A stretch of DNA of 12,901 nucleotides from Pseudomonadota bacterium (GTDB taxonomy: Bacteria > Myxococcota_A > Polyangia > Polyangiales > Ga0077539). The position numbers were made by a program, and so were the translations under genes. Below are positions 8,366 through 12,901 of the stretch, in pieces. How positions within the stretch are numbered: the stretch's first letter is position 1; every line of letters begins with the position of its first letter. The stretch covers positions 1-12,901 of the forward strand of contig JAEYZO010000142.1 of the NCBI GenBank assembly GCA_023428035.1, written 5' to 3'. The notes under the pieces are model-generated. The model made no database searches, was not told the DNA's origin, and worked only from the letters and a program-made list of their open reading frames with translations.

Positions 8366-10321
8366 TCACCCCCTCACCGGTTCCGACCGCGGGGCACACG
8401 CCAGAACCCTAAACAGCTGATAGTTAATCATGGGTTCTTCACGAAAGGGGAGCGGCACCCGCACGAGGTTTCCCTCCGAATCAACGCCAAATATTTGTGG
8501 AGGAAGAAGACTGCGATCCCCGACGTACAACTCATTCCGGCCATCTCCATCAAGATCCACACAGCCAACACTCTCGTTACCGAAGCTCTGCCCCAAGGCG
8601 GAACCCGAAATCGTTCCCAGCAGTTCAGGCGAAGCACTTTCAGAAGACCCTCTGTATATGTAGACGCGGCCGGGGCCGTAGCCGAACGATGGCTGCAGAG
8701 GCACCAACGGGGCAGCCAGAAGGGTCTCGCTCATGCCGTCCCCGTCGATGTCGCCAGCACAACCTATATGAACTCCGAAATTGCCAGGTCCGTAGCTCGT
8801 GGGTCGGTCTGGGGCTTCCATTCTCCGCAAGATAGGCCAGCCTGGCTCTCCGCTGTAGATGGTCACCACGTCATACCCACCCACGATGAAATCAGGCTGT
8901 CCATCTCCGTTGATGTCGCCAACGGCACTCACCCGCGCCGCGGAGTAGGCGCGTGCCGGATATAGTTCCACCTCCCTCGCGACACTTGCCGGCCCGCCTA
9001 GAATGACGCTCCCTCCCGTCAATTCGCTCGGGCCGAACAATCCCGCGAGATCCCCATATCCATCATCGTTTACATCTCCAACACTTCTGTAGTATCCCAC
9101 GGGGATGAACCTCGGGTCACCGACCTGGACACTCGGTTCATCCGAAATGCCAGAGGAAGACCCCAGGTACACGTCCGCGACACCTGGAAGATTGTCCGCA
9201 CACCCGCCAGCGCGGCCGCACGCGTGTGAAACGACCAAGTCACCATACCCGTCACCGTTCCAATCAGCAGACGACACTGCTCCACCCCAAATAGCACTCA
9301 ATCTCCTTTCTGAAGGCTGCACCAATCTTCTGCCGGGAGCAGGCCCGATCCCTGTCGGAGTGCCGTAGTACACCAGCACTTCGCTGCGAAGCGTCGCATC
9401 AGCACCGACCAGAGGCACGGCGACGTCGGCTATCCCATCACCGTTGAAATCGCCAACGCTCGCGGATTCTTCGTAGACATCATGCCTCTCGCTTGTCCTC
9501 GGCACAGAACGCACGATGATACCGCTCAAGGAAGGAGCGCCTTGCAGCACGGCGAGCCGGAAACCTATCTCCATCACCAGATCATCGTACCCATCCCCGT
9601 TGGTGTCCCAGATGGGCCCCCAGCTCGAGTCGACGGCGGTGTCCCTCCATGGCGATTGGAACTCCCACGTCGCGCTGGTCCAGACGACCCGGTTGTCCGC
9701 GGCGAGGGCCTCTACCCGCCAGAACCACACCGCGTGCGGCAGCAGCTCGGTCGGTCTCCACCGAGCTCCCTCCACCACGGTGGAGCGCACCTCTCGCGTG
9801 AGCGCCCTGTCGCGCGCCAGGGTGATCCTCGCGCGGGTCATCCCCTCGGGCATCACCCAGCGGAAGGTGGGCCGCTGCGTGGTGGCTCTCGACACCGAGC
9901 GGGGCGCGATCAACCTTGGAGGGAGCACCAGCGGCGGGTCCCACGCGCCGCCGTCTCCCATCACGCAGCGGCACTCGCCGTAGGCGCCGCGGTCGTCGCA
10001 GGTGCGCGCGCCCACCGCGCCGTCGCCGCAGGTGCAGCGCTCGCTGCGGCCCGGGACGCACAGAGGCGGCACGTCTACCGTGGGAGCGTCGAGCACGACG
10101 GGGACGTCGACGCCGAGGTCGGCTCCGGCGTCCATCGGCAAGCGGTCGATGGGAGCGGGAGCGTCGACGCCAGCGTCGACGGTGATGTCCGGTGGGTCAG
10201 AGCGGTCGATCACCGCGGATTGATCGGTGACAGCCGCGTCGACGGGGGCCGCGGGAGGGTCGGCGCAGGCCGCCGCGAGCGCCGTCGCCAGCAGCCATCG
10301 CGGGTGTGTTCCGACTCTCAC
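8366..10321 (-). CDS. FG-GAP repeat (seven-bladed propeller) lipoprotein, first copy, 651 aa
   Basis: Paralogue of the lipoprotein at 2715-4775 with the same architecture. The start chosen is GTG at 10321, because GGAGGA (10329-10334) lies 7 bases upstream and the result is a compact signal peptide, MRVGTHPRW then LLATALAAAC, with Cys19 as likely lipidation site. The ATG at 10378 would add 19 unlikely residues. After the Cys come an Asp/Ala/Pro linker (about 20-86), a six-Cys motif (88-119), an Fn3-like domain (about 137-224: QRPTFRWVMPEG, WFWRVEAL, SATWEF), and seven calcium-loop motifs: DTNGDGYDD 239, DFNGDGIAD 291, DWNGDGYGD 353, DVNDDGYGD 416, DINGDGQPD 469, DIDGDGMSE 524 and DLDGDGRNE 589. 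This fits a seven-bladed propeller outside the cytoplasm. The linker and Fn3 coding region is very GC-rich (10081-10140 is 44/60) while part of the propeller is much lower (8461-8520 is 31/60). Ligand unknown. Confidence 0.88.
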   Translation of the reverse strand: MRVGTHPRWLLATALAAACADPPAAPVDAAVTDQSAVIDRSDPPDITVDAGVDAPAPIDRLPMDAGADLGVDVPVVLDAPTVDVPPLCVPGRSERCTCGDGAVGARTCDDRGAYGECRCVMGDGGAWDPPLVLPPRLIAPRSVSRATTQRPTFRWVMPEGMTRARITLARDRALTREVRSTVVEGARWRPTELLPHAVWFWRVEALAADNRVVWTSATWEFQSPWRDTAVDSSWGPIWDTNGDGYDDLVMEIGFRLAVLQGAPSLSGIIVRSVPRTSERHDVYEESASVGDFNGDGIADVAVPLVGADATLRSEVLVYYGTPTGIGPAPGRRLVQPSERRLSAIWGGAVSSADWNGDGYGDLVVSHACGRAGGCADNLPGVADVYLGSSSGISDEPSVQVGDPRFIPVGYYRSVGDVNDDGYGDLAGLFGPSELTGGSVILGGPASVAREVELYPARAYSAARVSAVGDINGDGQPDFIVGGYDVVTIYSGEPGWPILRRMEAPDRPTSYGPGNFGVHIGCAGDIDGDGMSETLLAAPLVPLQPSFGYGPGRVYIYRGSSESASPELLGTISGSALGQSFGNESVGCVDLDGDGRNELYVGDRSLLPPQIFGVDSEGNLVRVPLPFREEPMINYQLFRVLACAPRSEPVRG

Positions 10322-10393
10322 CGCTCGGTCCTCCGGTGGCGCGCTCGCGGGGTGAGCGCTTCTGTTCGAGGTTGCCACGATCGGGCGTGGCGT
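10322..10393 (-). promoter_or_regulatory. 72-base gap with two perfect inverted repeats and a strong ribosome binding site
   Basis: This is the only sizeable gap inside the operon. Reading along the minus strand it holds first a 6-bp stem (10386-10391 with 10374-10379, 6-base loop), then a second 6-bp stem (10354-10359 with 10341-10346, 7-base loop), then GGAGGA (10329-10334) 7 bases before the GTG start at 10321. Neither stem is followed by a U-rich tract, so neither is a convincing intrinsic terminator. They could reduce read-through, mark an RNA processing point or help set different expression of the three short upstream genes and the large downstream genes. The ribosome binding site is clear; the role of the stems is inference. 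Confidence 0.4.
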
Positions 10394-10723
10394 TCAGCGC
10401 GCGACGCCTCGCAGGGTGAAGACCGCCTCGCCCGTCTCGTCGCCCGCGAAGGCGCGCCAGCGGACGTAGCGCATCAAGGGGCCGAAGCCGCGGGAGTCCT
10501 TTCCCGAGGGCATCGGGGTGAAGTAGCCGAGCAGGTGCCAGCCGTGCTCGTCGTCGAGGCTCATCGCCGTCTCCAGCCCCACCATGAGGAAGGGCTCGGC
10601 CTTGTAGACCAGCAGCTCCAGGAAGAGCGAGGAGTAGGCCCACGCGTCGAGGACCTCCTTGCCCGAGGCCATCGCCTCGCCCTTGACGCTCTGGTTCTCC
10701 GCGAGCACGAGGGTGTCTGCCAT
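10394..10723 (-). CDS. Short protein of unknown function, third of three related proteins, 109 aa
   Basis: I do not recognise the family. It is a small soluble-looking protein with no signal peptide or membrane segment. The middle LFLELLVYKAEPFLMVGLET suggests alternating beta strands, and the C-terminus reads LMRYVRWRAFAG...EAVFTLRGVAR. That ending closely matches the protein at 11151-11570 (LLRYARWRFEATG...LVVLRGVAR), and both have a preceding Leu-Glu-(Leu/Val)-Val-Tyr strand and an (E/D)TAM motif, so the two are homologous. The ATG has an excellent AAGGAGG (10730-10736) 7 bases upstream, and this site overlaps the stop of the preceding gene. It is followed by the 72-base gap before the first lipoprotein gene. 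Co-transcription with the beta-helix and lipoprotein genes suggests a part in the same assembly, but no biochemical role can be given. Confidence 0.75.
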   Translation of the reverse strand: MADTLVLAENQSVKGEAMASGKEVLDAWAYSSLFLELLVYKAEPFLMVGLETAMSLDDEHGWHLLGYFTPMPSGKDSRGFGPLMRYVRWRAFAGDETGEAVFTLRGVAR

Positions 10724-10735
10724 CGGCCGCCTCCT

Positions 10736-11143
10736 TCAGGGGTCCGGGTCGCCGTCCCAGGTGGCGACGGCCGAGAGGTAGAGCGTGTACTCGGTCATGC
10801 CGGCCCCCACGACCAGGGCCGACACGTAGCGCATCGCGGGGAGCACCCGCACGAAGACCGTCTCGTCGCCCGCGAAGACCGCGTTGGGCTTCGGGGAGCC
10901 CGAGGAAGGCGCCTCGGCCTCGACCTCGTCGCCCCCGAGGGCGATCACCACCGACTGCGTCGCGTCGCGACCCTTGAGCCACGCCCGGTAGATCCCCGAC
11001 GAGAGCTGCGCCGGCGTCTCGGGGGCGCTGCCGGTGAGGGTGAGCGCGTAGGCCTTGCCGTCACCGGCGGTCATCGCGTCGTTGACGCACGCGCCGCGGG
11101 CGCGGTCGGTCAGCACCGGATCGAAGGGGATCTCCCAGCCCAC
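10736..11143 (-). CDS. Short protein of unknown function, second of three in a row, 135 aa
   Basis: Not recognised. It is a soluble-looking, probably beta-rich protein with no signal peptide. It begins GWEIPFDPVL and contains YALTLTG, SGIYRAWLKG, SVVIALGGD, FAGDETVFVRV and LPAMRYVSALVVG. The (L/M)RY element near the C-terminus, followed by a strand-like stretch (TEYTLYLSAVA), sits where its two neighbours have RY.RWR and LRGVAR, so it may be a more distant member of the same set; this similarity is weak. Translation begins at GTG (11143), 7 bases after the upstream stop, with GAGG about 6 bases ahead of the start. Between the Ala/Glu-rich centre and the C-terminus there is a Ser/Pro/Gly stretch that may be a loop or linker. 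Function unknown; the tight operon position suggests joint production with the other proteins. Confidence 0.72.
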   Translation of the reverse strand: MGWEIPFDPVLTDRARGACVNDAMTAGDGKAYALTLTGSAPETPAQLSSGIYRAWLKGRDATQSVVIALGGDEVEAEAPSSGSPKPNAVFAGDETVFVRVLPAMRYVSALVVGAGMTEYTLYLSAVATWDGDPDP

Positions 11144-11150
11144 GGGCGCC

Positions 11151-11570
11151 TCAGACCCGGTCGCGCGCCACGCCGCGGAGCACCACGAGGGCGGTGCCGC
11201 CCTCCTCGCCGGTGCCCGTCGCCTCGAAGCGCCAGCGCGCGTAGCGCAGGAGCGGCACCGTGCTCGCCCCGACCGAGAAGGCCCCGGTCCAGACGGGGTT
11301 GGTGTCGGGGGCCTGCAGCACGATGCTCCCCGCGGAGTTCCAGAAGCCCTGCGCGCCAGTGTCGGTCTGGTTCTGCATCGCCGTGTCGATGTGGAGGGTG
11401 ATCTCCCCGTTCGCGTCGAGGGACAGCGAGTACACCACGACCTCGAGGTCGAGGCGCTGGTAGGCCATCACGTCGCGGTTCTGGTCGAGCGTCGCCGGCA
11501 CCACGTTGATGTTCGGAGTGTCGGGGTTGACGCTCGTGGGCGTGCTGATGAACTCGATGTACGTCCCCAT
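11151..11570 (-). CDS. Short protein of unknown function, first gene of the operon, 139 aa
   Basis: Not recognised. The start chosen is ATG at 11570 (MGTYIEFIST), because GAGGGA (11576-11581) lies 5 bases upstream; a start at 11618 would add 16 basic residues without need. No signal peptide or membrane segment is seen. The sequence suggests beta strands: LDLEVVVYSLSL, GEITLHIDTAM, GSIVLQAP, VWTGAFSVG, then LLRYARWRFEATG and TALVVLRGVAR. The last two blocks match the 109-aa protein at 10394-10723 and show common descent. This is the first gene of the minus-strand operon and lies next to the repeat array, so its leader probably carries the operon's main control signals. Related short proteins of this sort can occur in phage-like structures, but nothing here identifies one specifically. 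Confidence 0.78.
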   Translation of the reverse strand: MGTYIEFISTPTSVNPDTPNINVVPATLDQNRDVMAYQRLDLEVVVYSLSLDANGEITLHIDTAMQNQTDTGAQGFWNSAGSIVLQAPDTNPVWTGAFSVGASTVPLLRYARWRFEATGTGEEGGTALVVLRGVARDRV

Positions 11571-11838
11571 GGAATTCCCTCGTTTCCCCTCGCGGGCACG
11601 AACGACAGAAAGGAGCACGACCCATCTCCGCCCCCTTCTCCCGTGATCGGGGTGGAGCTTCCGCCCCCCCCATTGCGCTTGTCAAGCGGGTTCGCGGAGA
11701 ATTCGTCAGCGCTCGGTGGAACGGAGGAACCAGCGCGGGAGTGAAGGTCGATGCCATCGTTCCGCGGCAGCACCTCCGCGCCGCGTCCTCCCTCAGGGAG
11801 AGGCAGGCGCACGCGCGGACACCCGACCGGGCGCGACC
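11571..11838 (-). promoter_or_regulatory. Leader/promoter region of the minus-strand operon
   Basis: About 270 bases without a credible gene. On the minus strand a perfect TTGACA lies at 11685-11680 within a small inverted repeat (CGCTT-GTC-AAGCG, 11676-11688), about 110 bases before the ATG. The hexamer expected 17 bases on (11662-11657, GGAAGC) is not a -10 match, so a housekeeping promoter is not established. On the plus strand 11649-11667 can form an 8-bp stem with one G-U pair and a 3-base loop; on the minus strand that pair becomes a mismatch. The ribosome binding site GAGGGA for the first gene is at 11576-11581. The transcription start cannot be placed from sequence. Confidence 0.35.
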
Positions 11839-12102
11839 ACCTCCTACCCCTCCCGCGCCTACCTCGTAGGTCCCCCGAGGGGACCTCGTAGGTACCCCGC
11901 GCCTACCTCGTAGGTCCCCGCGGGGGACCTCGTAGGTACCCCGCGCCTACCTCGCAGGTCTCCGCCGGCCACCTCGTAGGTACCCCGGGGATACCTCCTA
12001 CCCCTCCGGCGCCTACCTCGTAGGTACCCCCGGGGTACCTCGGGGGTCTCCGTCGGCTACATCGTAGGTCTCCCGGGGGTACCTAGGAGGTGGCCAAGGC
12101 CC
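11839..12102. repeat. Tandem array of twelve 22-bp units with nested inverted repeats
   Basis: Units begin at 11839, 11861, 11883, 11905, 11927, 11949, 11971, 11993, 12015, 12037, 12059 and 12081, with a strict 22-base step and no insertions. The typical unit is ACCTCGTAGGT followed by 11 GC-rich bases. Units at 11883 and 11927 are identical, and those at 11861 and 11905 nearly so. The units at 11839 and 11993 share a variant start, ACCTCCTACCC; the last unit is degenerate. Across each unit boundary AGGT pairs with the next ACCT to make a 19-base dyad. It is perfect at 11868-11886 and 11912-11930 (8-bp arms, 3-base centre) and at 12022-12040 (9-bp arms, 1-base centre). Because 22 is not a multiple of three and stops occur, it is not coding. 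The array sits between divergent genes and could be a set of protein-binding sites, RNA hairpins or a simple variable-number repeat. Confidence 0.95.
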
Positions 12103-12248
12103 ACGAGATCCCTTTGTAGAAGGCATTTTGAGAATTCGTCACGGTCGGGCGGTGATTTCGCCTTCGAGCGGTCCGGAAGGGGTGAGCGCCCCGCCGGATG
12201 GTCCGGCGGTCGCGCTGGGAGAGCGTGTTCTCCCCACGGAGGTCCGCG
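12103..12248 (+). promoter_or_regulatory. Leader of the 203-aa protein gene with a strong hairpin and ribosome binding site
   Basis: The stretch between the array and the plus-strand gene starts with a less GC-rich segment (about 12107-12140) that could contain the promoter, though no clear -35/-10 pair is visible. CCGCCGGA (12191-12198) and TCCGGCGG (12202-12209) form a perfect 8-bp stem with a 3-base loop. GGGG at 12179-12182 can pair with CCCC at 12189-12192, which overlaps the first arm, so two structures compete. No U-tract follows. GGAGG (12238-12242) is 6 bases before the ATG at 12249 and fixes the start. A post-transcriptional control role for the hairpin is inference. Confidence 0.4.
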
Positions 12249-12860
12249 ATGGACGATTCGCCTCGACGAAGGCCGAAGGGTGCGCTGGTGCCCCCGACGG
12301 TCGAGGCCACCCCCGCGATGGGTGGCTTCACCTCACTCACCCACGGCCTGTTCACGGCCGTGGGTCTCACCGCCCGACCGTGGATGGGCGGCGCCGAGAA
12401 GCAGGCACTCTTGAAGGTGCTGCCCGGCGCTGTCGGCTCACTGGCGCGGGCGGCGACGCTGATGGAGTCCGACGGTGTTCACCTCGGGCGCATCAGGTTC
12501 AGCCCGGCTCAGCTCAGGGAGATGGCGTCACAGCACGCGATCCTCACCGAGAGCGAGGCCGCGCTCGACGCCACCCTCCGCAACGTGCGCGAGCAGCGCA
12601 TGGTGGTCGAGAGCCAGGCCATGAGCGCCCTGCTCTCGCTCACGCGGAGGGTGCGCAACGCCGAGTACGACGCCCCCGGCATCTCTGAGCGCTGGGGCTT
12701 CCTGCTCGACTTCATGGGCGCCTTCTTCAAGGGCGCCCGCACGCCGAAGTCGAAGGGCTCCGACAAGGAGTCCACCGACGAGGCGACGACCACCCCGGTC
12801 GCCAGCGACAAGCCCGCCGCCTCCGACAAGGACGCGGCGCCCGCCTCCGACAAGGGCTGA
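12249..12860 (+). CDS. Unrecognised helical protein with C-terminal SDK-repeat tail, 203 aa
   Basis: The family is not recognised. The start is ATG at 12249, backed by GGAGG 6 bases upstream; an earlier GTG at 12198 falls inside a hairpin and has no such site. The N-terminus (1-20) is basic and Pro-rich. Residues 24-75 hold mildly hydrophobic stretches (GGFTSLTHGLFTAVGL, LLKVLPGAVGSLARAAT). Residues 86-140 look strongly alpha-helical and possibly coiled-coil (AQLREMASQHAIL, EAALDATLRNVREQ, MSALLSLTRRV), and 148-162 (RWGFLLDFMGAFFKG) resembles an amphipathic or membrane-touching helix. The tail from about 163 is low-complexity, with SDK at 171, 186, 192 and 200 spaced by Ala, Pro and Thr, and is probably disordered. 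There is no classical signal peptide. It diverges from the large operon across the repeat array, so shared regulation is possible, but nothing shows that it works with the operon. Confidence 0.8.
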   Translation: MDDSPRRRPKGALVPPTVEATPAMGGFTSLTHGLFTAVGLTARPWMGGAEKQALLKVLPGAVGSLARAATLMESDGVHLGRIRFSPAQLREMASQHAILTESEAALDATLRNVREQRMVVESQAMSALLSLTRRVRNAEYDAPGISERWGFLLDFMGAFFKGARTPKSKGSDKESTDEATTTPVASDKPAASDKDAAPASDKG

Positions 12861-12901
12861 CCCCACGGCCCTCCCGCCTCCCAACGGCGCCCCCCGATCG
12901 A

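Noticed and set aside
9482..11401. Plus-strand open frame of 639 codons opposite the first lipoprotein and short genes.
   Set aside because: Arg/Gly/His-rich product without recognisable structure, entirely antisense to genes with good ribosome binding sites and clear domains.
11716..11913. Short open frame running into the repeat array.
   Set aside because: No ribosome binding site, Arg/Pro-rich product, and it reads into a 22-bp repeat that is not a multiple of three.
11839..12102. CRISPR array.
   Set aside because: Units are contiguous 22-bp repeats with no unique spacers and no cas genes in the window.
12083..12370. Minus-strand open frame of 95 codons across the leader of the SDK-tail gene.
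   Set aside because: It overlaps the array end, the leader hairpin and the start of a better-supported plus-strand gene; no ribosome binding site or motif supports it.

Overview
This GC-rich window (sampled lines run from about 52% to 73% GC) looks like chromosome from a myxobacterium-type bacterium, perhaps of the Polyangiales. That is an inference from protein style: lipoproteins with Asp/Ala-rich linkers after the lipobox, a small Cys-rich motif, an Fn3-like domain and FG-GAP propellers. No taxonomic marker gene is present.

Layout: (1) 38-742, plus strand: the 3' part of an ABC-2 type (YadH/NodJ-like) permease whose first ~30 codons do not look like the family. It converges on (2), a tightly packed minus-strand operon covering 11570 down to 755. 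In transcription order this holds three short related proteins of unknown function (139, 135 and 109 aa), an FG-GAP lipoprotein (651 aa), a beta-helix protein (661 aa), a second beta-helix protein (532 aa), a second FG-GAP lipoprotein (686 aa) and a third beta-helix protein (655 aa). Junctions are 3-12 bases or overlaps of 4 and 8 bases, apart from one 72-base gap before the first lipoprotein. (3) 11571-12248 is a 678-base non-coding divergent region holding a 12-unit array of 22-bp repeats built from nested inverted repeats. (4) 12249-12860, plus strand, is an unrecognised helical protein with a C-terminal tail of SDK repeats.

How it may work together: both lipoproteins carry seven DxDGDGxxD calcium-loop motifs, which fits a seven-bladed propeller anchored in an envelope membrane. 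The three beta-helix proteins share tailspike/pectate-lyase-3-like motifs (GGT(L/I)YFPP, APGAIL, YPEWFGA) but have no visible signal peptide. The lipoprotein and beta-helix pair occurs twice, each time lipoprotein first, with an extra beta-helix gene between the pairs. My inference is a co-produced surface or extracellular assembly, for adhesion, glycan binding or a tail-fibre-like structure. No enzyme activity or export route can be read from the sequence.

The most unusual features are the duplicated lipoprotein/beta-helix operon and the dyad-bearing 22-bp array upstream of it.
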